From positions 10,138,931 through 10,202,930 of the forward strand of contig OY755047.1 of NCBI GenBank assembly GCA_963576565.1: a DNA stretch of 64,000 nucleotides. Reading direction: 5' to 3'. Source of the DNA: Aspidapion aeneum (Eukaryota; Arthropoda; Insecta; Coleoptera; Brentidae). This document shows positions 32,361 to 41,903 of this stretch, piece after piece. The position numbers were made by a program, and so were the translations under genes. The notes under the pieces were generated by a model, which saw only the letters and a list, made by a program, of their open reading frames with translations, had not been told where the DNA came from and did no database searches. The first letter of the stretch is position 1. Each line of letters starts with the position of its first letter.

Positions 32361-33354
32361 AACGCTTCACAAGATTTGATAGATAGTTAGTTAGTAAAGG
32401 ATTTTTTAAAGATGTTTTTATATAAATAAAATATTTTATTTTTCATCTACACATTTTATCAAAAAAAAATTTTTAGTTCGGCGCCGAGTTGGCCGGCGCC
32501 CAGTTGGCGGCGCCGAGTTGGCCCGGCGCCCAGTTGGCCCGGCGCCCAGTTGGCGGCGCCGAGTTGGCGGCGCCCAGTTGGCGGCGCCGAGTTGGCGGCG
32601 CCCAGTTGTCCTAGACCGTGGGTGAACGTACTTTAGTGGATGATATAAGAACAAAACAACTGGTGTGGTACGGACATGTACAAAGAATGGATGATGGAAG
32701 ACTACCTAAACAAATATTACAATGGAAACCAACTGGCCGAAGAAAACGAGGAAGACCAAGGAGAAGCTGGAGAGAAGGAATAGATAGTGAAATAAGAATA
32801 AGAGGCCTAGATGATGAATTATGGGCAAACAGAAACGAGTGGAGATTGGGTATCGGAAGACGTAGAACGTTGTGAAACCGATAAATATATATATGTTTTC
32901 TTACATATATTTTTTATTTTTGTATTTTAATAAAGTTTAACGCAGTCCCTGTGCATTGATTTATTTTAAAGAAAAAATCTCGACTTACAGATGTTACAGC
33001 TATTTTTCAAAAAGTGCGGCAACTCTCCCGCATTTACCCTATTTATTCTCCGCATTAAAACGAAAAGAGGTAATTCCCCGGCTGCAGAGTGAGTTGTTGC
33101 CAACATACTACATAATATTTATGCCCATATCGTGCAGCGCTCCGTCCCGTTGTCAGAGGTTGGCGTCCGGTTAAGGGAGGTTTCAGAATTTTTGAACCAA
33201 AAAAAATTTTCCGCGTTCGGTTATTAGAGTGTCCGGTTATAAGAGTGAATTTTTTATAGAAATAGGGAAAAGCTTGGTTTCAACAAATTTGTCCGCTTAA
33301 AGGAAGTGTCCGCTTAATAGAGGTGTCCGCAAAGAGAGGTTTAACTGTATTATG

Positions 33355-33562
33355 TTTATATTAATTGACTTCGATTTCAAAAAAATAAACTTTGATTGAC
33401 CTTTAATGATAAACTTATTCGCAGAATTGTTATGATTCGAAAATTTCAGTATAAATATTATTCAATAAGTATATTCAGACATTTGAAGAAAATATATGAA
33501 ATATATTTATGTGAAACCATCGTCATTAAAGTGGTGATGTTTACGGTATTTTTATTTTCGAA
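33355..33562 (+). promoter_or_regulatory. Putative promoter and 5' leader of lectin gene 2
   Basis: Conserved with the regions before genes 1 and 3: ATTGACCTTTAATGATAAACTTAT, then an AAATATAT element near 33490 and CGTCATTAAAG with TCATT at 33523, spacing about 33 bp. Upstream similarity stops at the end of the Tigger-like element (33347). Function is inferred from the conservation and spacing. Confidence 0.5.
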
Positions 33563-36500
33563 ATGTTGAATAAAAATAAAATTGTGTGTGCCACCTTTTG
33601 TTGGATACTTTTGTTTGGATCGACCAATACTGGTAAGCTGCTTCGTTTTTGAATTTTTTTATAAAAAAAAAATATAATTCTTTTTTTTAGATGGAAAACA
33701 GATAAAGCACTTTTATGCTGTTGAAACTAAGGTAAGCTTTTAACTTCAACCATTCAATATAGTTTTCTTCCTACGAGCATGCGGAAAACAGTTTTCACGC
33801 ACTGCGTTTGGAATGGTATACTGTGTCCCATTTAAAACGTTCCACCCGGGATTTCTCGAGAACTGCTGAAAATTTTTAAAAATGCCGAGACACGTCAATT
33901 TTGTTTGCGAGGGGGAAACTTTTTGGCTATCTTGAAATTTTTGTAGCACGAATCCCCTTCGAGGGGTATAGTTTATCCCTATATTTTGAATAGGGAAAGT
34001 GGGTCTAGTGATACCTTGTTCTGAAGCTCTTTTGAATATCTTTACAACCGTGTAAAAATTTCGAAAATGCATCGATTAGTTTTTGAGATATTTGCTTTCA
34101 AATTTTCAAATTTAACATTTAATAATAAAATAAAAATTAAATCCGAAAAATATAAAATTCTAATTAAATTTTAAATTAGAAAGTTTGAAGGAAATTATCT
34201 CAAAAACTAATGGATAGATTTGCGAAATTTTTACACGGGTGTAAAGATATTCAAAAAGCTTCAAAACAAGGTATCACTAGACCCACTTTTCCTATTCAAA
34301 ATATAGGGGTAAAGTATACCCCTCGAACAAGGTTCGTGCTACAAAAATTTCAAGATAGCCAAAAAGTCTCCTTTTCGCAAACAAAATTGATGTGTCTTGG
34401 CAATTTTAAAAGTTTTTAGTAATTCTCGAGGAATCCCGGGTGGAAAGTTTTAAATGGAACACATTGTATTAAACAACAAGTTTTGAAAACGACTGTTTGA
34501 CCGAGAAAAATTGGTGCCAATATATGGGCACCTAAGCTTACACTAGGGACTATAGTTATAGTGTACGTGTGAGCTAATATAACTAAAACCTGAAAAATAT
34601 TTTATTCAACTCCAGACTCAATTACCTTTTGTTGGATACCACACAAGCCATGTTTTGATTTAAACTCTAATTTTTGAATTCTACAACCACCTTTTTTTTA
34701 AATTAAAATATATTGTGTTTAACTTCAGACTCAATAACCTTTCGTTTGATATCACACACGCCATATTTTCACTTAAATTCTAATTTTTAAAATCTACCCC
34801 ACCCTTTTACTTGCCTTGTGTTCGGTGGATTTTGTTCATTTTTAAATGGGACCATCTCGAACCAAGACCCAGCCCAGGTAAGTACCAAATTTCAGTCAAA
34901 TTCTTTAAGAGCTGCTCAAAGCGGTTTTTGAATTATGTGCGTTGGTCGTTACAGACAGATATACAGACAGACGGCGCGGCGCGACAAAAAAGTATCAAAA
35001 TCATCTGAAACGCAAAGATTTTTTTGAAATCGGAGCAACTTTTATTTTCACGAAAAAATTAGAATCACCATAGTTCACACTACTATAATAGTATAGTAGT
35101 GTGGCTCTTCTCGGCTAATACTATAGTATAGTAGTAGTGTGGTACTTTCCGTACGCAAAATAGTGCGTGAAAAGCTATTTTCCGCACGCTCGGCTAGTTG
35201 GAGAAATACATGAAAACACGTTTAACGATTTCACGTTTTCAGTGTCAAATAGAGTACTCTTTTGTGATGTTTGAATTATTTTACTTAGGATAAAGTTTTC
35301 TTTTTCAGGTTCAGTTTTATAGAGCTAGGTACATTTGCGAACAAAGTGGGATGGAATTGGCTACCGTAGAATCAGAAGAAGAACAAAATTTTTTAGAAAA
35401 AAATCTTGAAAATGCTTATATTGGAGGTAACACCTTGTACATACATGGTGGACTACTTTACCAACTACTAGAAAATTAAAAGTAAAACCGAGTGTACCTT
35501 TAACCAGCAGCCCACGAGAAAGACCGGCCCGGGCGCGGAAATATCACGTGACCGTAGGAGTCCCACAAAAAAACGACTCACGGCTCGCTGTCATTATAAA
35601 ACATGTGTGTGTTCAGTTTTGGTATGTTTGTTTACGTCGATTTTTTTTTAATTCGGGCACGAATTTTATGTGAATTTTATCAAAGTTATTAAAATAACGC
35701 AGCCCACGAAAAAGACTGTAGTGGGCTGCGTTAAAATAATGAATGGCTAATGAGTAAATTATAAAGAAAATACCTATAAGATAAACAATGCCGCGAACGT
35801 GTAATTAGTGTTGTTCCTTGTCGGTCCAACTATAAAACTGAAACCTAATATGTTGCAAACGGGAAAGAAGTGGTAAAAGATAAGATCTTGGATAAGATTG
35901 ATCAAGTAATAGACATCCTTAGTGACATTTTCGATAGTGAGAGTGAAAAATGTGTTCAGTTGTCATTTCTTATTGAACAATTAGGTCTCTTGAAAAGGTA
36001 ACCTGAGAATCGAAGATATGGTGGATACACTTTAATGTTGGCTTCATCTTTGTTTATCCAGTTATCCAGTGCATACACGTCAATTTACAATTCTAAGGTA
36101 ATATGTCTTCCGCACCCTCGCAATATTAAAAAACTGATTTGTAAAATATATAAAAGTAATCTCTCTGGTAGTGTGAAATATTTAAAAAGTAAGATACAGC
36201 TTTTAAAAGAACATGAGTTGGTAGTTAACTTACACTTTATTGAAATAGACATTAAACTTTGTGCTGGGTAATTTTTCAAAAAATTATTGACGACCACTAC
36301 ATTCAGTTCATTGAATGGGAAAACCATCTCACTTATTCACAAAATCACTTGTTTCTTTTTAATAAATTATTGTGAAATGTTTTATATTGAAAATTTTTCT
36401 TCAGATAACTCTAGCGAGTGTTTTTGTGGAGAAAAACTATTGTCAAAGCTTGAAAAAATTAGTTTATGGGCATGTAAAGTTTTTTTAAATAATTTTATTA

Positions 36501-38932
36501 AAAAGCACAATGATTTAGTGTCTACTAATAAATCTTTGAATAAGAACTTAAAGATGATGACAGTCAAAGAAAAATTAAAAAACTAAAAGCTTAGGTTTGA
36601 TATGTCCAATTTTGAAAGACTTGTATAGATTTGAAGTTACTAACGATATTATGTACCTAATATATGTACCTGAAGATATTAGAGTGCAAATTTTGTATAA
36701 TTTTTTATTTTATAGATTCAGTTCTTTTATCCATAATAAACACATATATCAGCAAAATATTTTTTTCAATTTTTGCCTATAAAAGAACAAAAATTGTTTG
36801 TTAATTTATTTAAATTGTGTAAAAACATATAATATATTAAGCAATACAATAAGAATACTGGGACTCCTAAGATCACGTGACCGCCGACTTGCTTATAACA
36901 CGCCATGGCCGGTCTTTATCGTTGGCTGCGCTTTAACCCCACAAAAGCGTAAAGTTGTTATCATTTTTAGAAACATTTATCTTGAATGCCATGAGATTAT
37001 ATTCAGAAGATCCTGATAAATTTCAATGGATGACTGATCCTAGAAGGGATGTCAAATACGCTAAATGGCACAAGGGCGAACCCAACAATGCAGGCTCCTT
37101 TGAAGACTGCTTGGCTATTACCAAAAAAGGTAAAGTGTAATCCAAAGACGTATCCAGTGCGGGACCAAGGGGGTATGTCTACGCATTAGCTGATCTTATA
37201 GCTGACCCGTGACGTAGCTTTAAATTTGCGCCCCGACATCAATTGTAATTTTGGAACATACTTATTTGCATCTCTTTTTAGTAGCTAATAGTTTATTGCT
37301 GTCATGCTCAGGGCGCTGCGCAGTGCTCTCGGACCTGATTTTTGACCAAAATTAGGAGAGAAAAAATTTGTGACTATATTTTCGAAACAATTTTGTTATC
37401 AAGAAAATAGTAATTACGAAAGCAGATTCAGAATGGCGACGTTTCATATTTAGGAACTGTAAAGAAAGAAGTATGAAATTTAGAACTTTGGGGTGCTAAT
37501 AGTTGCTAATTATAATTTTTGACTTAAAAAGACTTAATATGGCGGTCTCAAAATAGCGGACTTTCCTATTTATTTACTAATATGTATCCAATTTTGAACT
37601 TTCCAAAAGGACAGGGTTTTCTATTTATGAATCGATATATCGAAAACGTCATATATATCCACAATACACAAAAAAGGAAGGAAAGATATATGTGACAATT
37701 ATAGAGGTATATCTATAACTAGTACGCTAAGCAGAATATATGGCAAAATAGTAAGAAATAAAGTGGAGAGCGAATATAAAGATATGGAGGCAGAAGAACA
37801 AGCCGGTTTCAGAGCGGGTAGATCGACTTCAGGTCATCTCTTTTGTATAACCCAAGTTATTGAAAAGAAAATGGCATACGGACAAGAGCTGCATCTGCTT
37901 TACGTAGATTTGCAGAAGGCATATGATAGTGTACCACTGAACCTACTTTGGAAAGCGTTGGAAAACACAAACATAAGCGTACAACTAATTAAGGCCATCA
38001 AAGAGTTATACCGCAATAGTAAGGCAAAAGTTAAAATAAAAGCAAAACTAACTTAAGGCTTTCAAGTAAATAAAGGTCTTAAACAAGGTTGCTGTATCTC
38101 GCCTACGCTCTTCAAGATATATTTGGAACAAGTTCTTAAAGTCTGGAAGAGAAAATGCCAAAACATGGGAATTCCGTTGGATGAAACCACATTGTATACT
38201 TTATGTTTCGCCGATGATCAGATAGTGGTGGCTCAGGATTATGACGACCTCGAATATATGACACGAAAACTAATAGAAGAGTACAACAAGTGGGAACTAG
38301 AGGTTAATATCAATAAGACAGAGTATATGTGTATTGGTGGAATGAAACAGGATCTAATCTTAAATACTGGGCAGCGAATTCAGTCCTGTGATGAGTATAA
38401 ATACTTAGGTCTAAAAATTACAGCTGACGGAACACTAGACAAAGCTATAAAAGATAGAAACGTACAACCAAAGTATATCAAAACATAACAAAAAGCTTAT
38501 ATATAACACCATTGTAAAAAGTATTATTACATACGGCTCAGAAGTATGGCCAATCAAAGATAGAACAGAAAAAATGCTTTCCGCTACGGAGATGGACTAT
38601 TGGAGAAGAGCAGCAGGGAAATCAAAAAGAGAAAGAGTTACAAATCAAAGAATAAGAGAAATTATGACAGTGGGTGAACGTACTTTAGTGGATGATATAA
38701 GAACAAAACAACTGGTGTGGTACGGACATGTACAAAGAATGGATGATGGAAGACTACCTAAACAAATATTACAATGGAAACCAACTGGCCGAAGAAAACG
38801 AGGAAGGCCGAGGAAAAGCTGGAGAGAAGGAATAGACAGTGAAATAAGAATAAGAGGCCTAGATGATGAATTATGGGCAAACAGAAACGAGTGGAGATTG
38901 GGTATCGGAAGACGTAGAACGTTGTGAAACCG

Positions 38933-39008
<76 letters not shown>

Positions 39009-41535
39009 AAATTGGAACTTTGTGGTGTATAAAGTCTATAACCAAGATTTCTGACTTAAACCTAAAAAAAAATATTATGTCAGATCCGAAATGGCGAACT
39101 TTTACATTTATGAACAGATATGTATTAAATCTGGAGCTCTGCGGTCTTTAACGTCGCTAATTATAACTATCATGGCGGACCCAAAATCTCTATCCTATAG
39201 ACCATCCTATTTATAGACCGACTTGTGTCAAACTTGGTACTTGGGGTCGTTTAAGGTTAAATTGCGCTCACCGGGTAATGCGTAACATACCTGCATTGGA
39301 AAGGATGAGGAGTTTGCGTAATAATAATAAGCTAAAAACCAAACTAAAAATTAAAAATATTTAAAAAAGTTAAACGTTATTATTTTTCATGGGTGTACCT
39401 AAAATCAGAAAATAATACAGACGTCAAGCTGATTTTGTAGCGAATAAGAACCTGTATAATAAATATTTTTAAAGCCGCCACGTTTTTATATTAATTTGTT
39501 AAAAGTCAGGTTTGGTACTGCTAATGATTCAAAATAAAACCGTTTACCTTAAAAGTTTTTTACCTATTTTTATTAACAATTCACCTGTCAAAGTTAACTT
39601 TATCTGTAATTTCTGGTTTCTGAGACATTACAGTTGATATTTTGTATGGAGTGACTCTTTTTTTTATTTGATTTTTGAAGTTTGAAGTATGAAATTCTCT
39701 GAAATGACGCGTTATACTGAACATTTTATTTTTTTAACTTTTAACTTATTTTTTGAATACTCTACATTATTTTTATTTTTTAATATTATTTATATTTTTC
39801 TATTTTTAAAATTAACAGATAAGCACTTTTGTTAAGACTGACATGCATGTTTTTCTCGAAAAAATCCTTTTTTAGTAAATTATTATTATCTTTTACATGG
39901 GCAACTTGTGGCAGCAAATTTTAGTTGTATTTTAGAAAGATAGGTAGTCTTTCAGCAAAGATGCAACATTTTTGTCGAACATTTCTAAGAAATCTATATT
40001 TTTATAGAATTTCAGACAGCCAAACAAAAACCATCGTCTGACCTGTCTACACATCCAAATTGGAATCAAAATATAGAGTTATAAAATTTTCTTATTTCCC
40101 TCTACAATATCCATTTTACGCGAATTTCATACACCTGAAAATAATGTCGCAAAATGGCTATAAATCTGGGCCAAAACGCCATACAACCATGGTACTTTTA
40201 ATGCATTTCTCAGAAAGGAAAATACTTTAAAAATAACTGAAGGTTATGTCAATCAAATCATAATTTTCTTCAAGGCCTACTGGACCATCTTCTATTGTTT
40301 AGTCAAGTTGTTCGGGAGTTTCAGTATGTTTTTACGTTAACCCTTTTTGGCGAAAAATCAGGTCCCTGAGCCCACTGTGCGCTGATGGAAGAAAGTCGAC
40401 TGACACTGAATATCAAAATGGCATCTTATAAATACATCTCTTTGCAAATATAATCTCATGACTGTATTAGATTGGTGTGGAACCGTCCCACTACGTTCAG
40501 TTAAAAAGAGAGAGTAAGTAGTTGGATGATAATGTGTGAGTTTAGTAAATAAAACGAGGAGACCACTGTTTAGTTATTAATGTCATGTGTGTTTAAGATT
40601 ATTAGGCGCGCTTATTAATTCATTAGTTTAAAAAGAGATGGTAAATATTCGGATATTAATGTGTAAATTCAGTCAATGAAAAAATAAGATATGTTAATTT
40701 TTTTGTAATAAGAAGCGGGCTTTGGATGGTGCTACCTTCCGAAATCATATTTTGTGTCGGGGTGCCAATTTTAATATGCTACGTCACAGTCAACGCCTTA
40801 TTCATCAAAAATTGCTTCTGGCCATCGAAGAAATAACTGGACTATATGTTCTCTGTTCTGGCTTAAAGCAAACAAAAATACTCCTGTTTTTTTTTAATGG
40901 TAATTATTTTTTTAATGGTAATTATTTTTTTAATGGTAATTATTTTGCTGAGGTGATCTGTTAATAGAAAAATATTTCAAGAGGGACCTAACATAAGTAA
41001 TATCTTTGATATTTTTTTAAAAGTTGAATAAGCAAAAATAAAATGTTTTAAAAAATTATAATTTTTAAATAATTTTTGTCGGTTATTTTAATGATTTTGA
41101 AAACCTGTATCTCCTCAACTCGTCTTTTTATCAAAAAAAGGAATAATTCCTTTATTTTGAAAATAGGGGAGTTTTAACTTATGAAAAAAAAAACATGAAA
41201 AAAAACAATGCCTATCATATTGGCTATTTTAATTCTTTGTTATTATTAAGTACACAAAGAATTAGAATAGCCAATATGAGAGGCATTTTTTTTGGTGTTT
41301 TTTTTCATAGAAATAGGAGAAATAGAAGGTATTTTGATATTTTTCTGTTTTTTTTAAAGATAATGTTTATGGATGGAACGATGTACGGTGTGGATTCACC
41401 TTCATGTATAATTTTATCTGCATGAAAGTGACAGATGATAGCGACAGCACTGAAAGTCAAGCAGGCCTGTACCAAAGCACCGTGTGGCCCCAGCATATGC
41501 ATCTGCCAGTAGAATATTTTGATGATGCTTTTTAA
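33563..41535 (+). CDS. C-type lectin gene 2 (five exons, 187 aa, secreted)
   Basis: Exons: 33563..33632, 33691..33731, 35309..35426, 36971..37129, 41360..41535, all GT-AG with the same phases as gene 1. The signal-peptide exon is almost identical to gene 1. The CTLD keeps its cysteines (RYICE, EDCL, VRCG, FICM), EPN in KGEPNNAGS and WND in YGWNDVRCG. It is the most diverged of the three: the exon 3 start is VQFYRARYICEQSG, and the tail after FICMKVTDDSDS is short and different (SQAGLYQSTVWPQ...YFDDAF). Intron 3 hosts a P-like element and intron 4 an RTE copy; both leave splice sites intact. The expected role is secreted calcium-dependent sugar binding, ligand unknown. Confidence 0.88.
33816..34468. 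mobile_element. Foldback MITE of about 650 bp in lectin 2 intron 2
   Basis: The arms (about 33816-34110 and 34175-34468) are inverted copies starting CTGTGTCCCATTTAAAAC and ending with a diverged complement. They include CCCGGGATT, GGCTATCTTGAAATTTTTGT and CTAGTGATACCTTGTT with counterparts in the other arm. A short AT-rich centre separates them. The target duplication is unclear. Gene 1 intron 2 reads across the site (near 7570). Confidence 0.75.
34515..35170 (-). repeat. Dispersed repeat with AGCTCACAC ends, copy in lectin 2 intron
   Basis: Inverted relative to the copy at 49664..50505. Shared blocks include AATGGGACCATCTCGA, GTTGGTCGTTACAGACAGA, CAACTTTTATTTTCACGAAA and the TAGTGTGAGCT-like ends. 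The ACAG microsatellite is very short here (34955-34970) but about 120 bp in the other copy. No coding is seen. Confidence 0.65.
35506..36930 (+). mobile_element. P-element-like transposon remnant in lectin 2 intron 3
   Basis: A perfect 8-bp duplication CTTTAACC flanks it (35498..35505, 36931..36938). Terminal inverted repeats of about 30 bp read GCAGCC[C/A]ACGA[G/T]AAAGACCGGCC; TCACGTGA and AGGAGTCCCA are also paired further in. A second, smaller palindrome of the terminus (AACGCAGCCCACGA ... GTGGGCTGCGTT) lies inside at 35693-35735. Transposase fragments are described separately. Eight-base duplications fit the P and hAT superfamilies; the coding relic favours P. Confidence 0.75.
35882..36586 (+). 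pseudogene. P-type transposase fragments (degenerate)
   Basis: The first frame reads KILDKIDQVIDILSD, a stop in place of a codon before PENRRYGG, then YTLMLASSLFIQLSSAYTSI, YNSKVICLPHPRNIKKL to 36271. The LFIQLSSAY...LPHPRNIKKL pattern recalls the THAP9/P-element region where LYFYSPKAY-like and LPHP motifs precede the catalytic domain. A second frame follows at 36287..36586 (KLEKISLWACKVFLNNFIKK). Stops and the small size make it non-functional. Family assignment is from remembered motifs. Confidence 0.5.
37645..39006 (+). pseudogene. 5'-truncated RTE copy in lectin 2 intron 4
   Basis: Nearly identical to the minus-strand intact element from KTSYISTI.. onward. It has motifs AGFRAGRSTSGH, LLYVDLQKAYDS, FADDQ and WYGHVQRMDD, and ends GIGRRRTL, stop, CCGATAAATATAT and a 70-bp TA tract (38936..39006). 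Defects: a stop after KAKLT (38054) and a deletion of about 44 bp at 38467. It lies in host repeats carrying ATGGCGGACC. It sits in sense orientation with the lectin gene. Confidence 0.9.
39007..41190. other. Lectin 2 intron 4, mostly unrecognised sequence
   Basis: The first 250 bp continue the ATGGCGGACC repeat family seen at 37450-37600 and 30290-30620. At 40505-40680 a block of about 115 bp, TTAAAAAGAGAGAGTAAGTA..., is imperfectly repeated once. At 40885-40945 an 18-bp unit with TTTAATGGTAATTAT occurs three times. I see no exon before the acceptor at 41359. Confidence 0.45.
41208..41286. repeat. 31-bp inverted repeat before lectin 2 terminal exon
   Basis: ATGCCTATCATATTGGC... and its complement (two mismatches) are separated by about 15 bases, 75 bp upstream of the acceptor. 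The same left arm exists as single sequence before exon 5 in genes 1 and 3 (for example 19011), so one arm was copied in inverted orientation here. It could form a hairpin in the pre-mRNA. Confidence 0.75.
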
Positions 41536-41589
41536 AACAATATGTAATTTTTTATAGACTGAAGAAGTAGGCCATATCTCTGTCTCTGA

Positions 41590-41740
41590 GTATAGGTTCA
41601 AGTCACGAAAATTTAAAATCTAAGTAGTCCTCCACTAAAATAATTAAGATCATATTACTTTCAGCCAGAGATATGGGAGTCCCACATCTCTGGTTTCAGC
41701 CTATCATCAGTGATCTATCCTACCTATTGGCAACATTCTA
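41590..41740 (-). other. Terminal sequence of a retroelement-like repeat with CTGATGA...GAAAC motif
   Basis: On the minus strand GATCACTGATGATAGGCTGAAAC is followed by a 14-bp hairpin (CCAGAGATGTGGGA / TCCCATATCTCTGG). The same family occurs in the other orientation at 43745..43850, so the two flank the element at 41904..43737. CTGATGA and GAAAC are core elements of hammerhead ribozymes, but the spacing here does not complete a core. Confidence 0.45.
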
Positions 41741-41903
41741 AGGTATTATTAAAATTAATAATATAATAATAATAATAATAATCAATAATAATGTTATTTT
41801 TTAACTTTACAAATAATTTTTAACAAATAATGATTTTATTTTTAAACTAAATTTATTAAACGGTCACTATAGTTAATTGTTTTATGTTTTGTCCTGTTTA
41901 ATA

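Larger units (their letters stand above)
28197..32617. mobile_element. 4.4-kb foldback element with minisatellite arms
   Basis: GTGGGTGAACG is duplicated on both sides (28186..28196 and 32618..32628), and the intact RTE frame shows the empty site. Termini (28197-28340 and 32470-32617) are inverted arrays of GC-rich 14-16-bp units such as GGGCGCCGCCAACT. Inside these are long inverted arms: a left array of about 11 units and a right array of about 13, each unit about 128 bp, in opposite orientation. A 700-bp centre (29930..30640) has no gene but repeats AATGGCGGATC-type blocks. The structure fits foldback or Mutator-like non-autonomous elements (9-11-bp duplications). Confidence 0.85.
27510..32892 (+). 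pseudogene. 5'-truncated RTE copy split by a 4.4-kb foldback element
   Basis: An 11-bp duplication ATGTTTTCTTA flanks it (27499..27509, 32893..32903). The first part (27535..28196) covers reverse-transcriptase motifs NKGLKQGCCISPT through FADDQ to RIREIMTVGER; the last part (32618..32892) resumes at GERTLVDDIRTKQL and ends GIGRRRTL. It carries stops where the intact copy has Gln (27847, TAG) and Trp (27970, TGA). The 5' end has a small duplication of AAGGTCAAGTAAAT. It is dead and nearly identical to the intact element. Confidence 0.88.
23394..33039. mobile_element. TA-flanked TIR transposon, non-coding, carrying two nested LINEs
   Basis: Perfect 24-bp inverted ends, GGGTAAATGCGGGAGAG on the left and the complement on the right, with TA duplications (23392..23393, 33040..33041). 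The other Tigger copy gives the sequence without it. Own sequence: about 23394-23605, 26952-27509 and 32893-33039. It contains further GGCATCTCCCCC/GGGAGAGATGCC motifs near 27107 and 27430-27460. No transposase remains. Mariner-type affiliation rests on TA only. Confidence 0.75.
22936..33347 (-). mobile_element. Tigger-like element split by nested insertions
   Basis: It starts CAGTGAAACCTCC and ends GAGAGGTTTAACTG with TA on each side. The left part (22936..23393) and right part (33040..33347) align, inverted, with the two ends of the Tigger copy at 6161..7480, including the DNA-binding fragment region near 23255-23330. All sequence from 23394 to 33039 was inserted later. Confidence 0.8.

Noticed and set aside
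28525..32379. Series of open frames of 70-150 codons with VSKTHFS...GGRGGRIFF repeats
   Set aside because: They are produced by 128-129-bp satellite units on whichever strand lacks stops; frames change with unit length and have no promoter, splice or domain signal.
38863..39151. Frames with IYIYIY repeats
   Set aside because: They read through the TA tract that forms the tail of the RTE copy.
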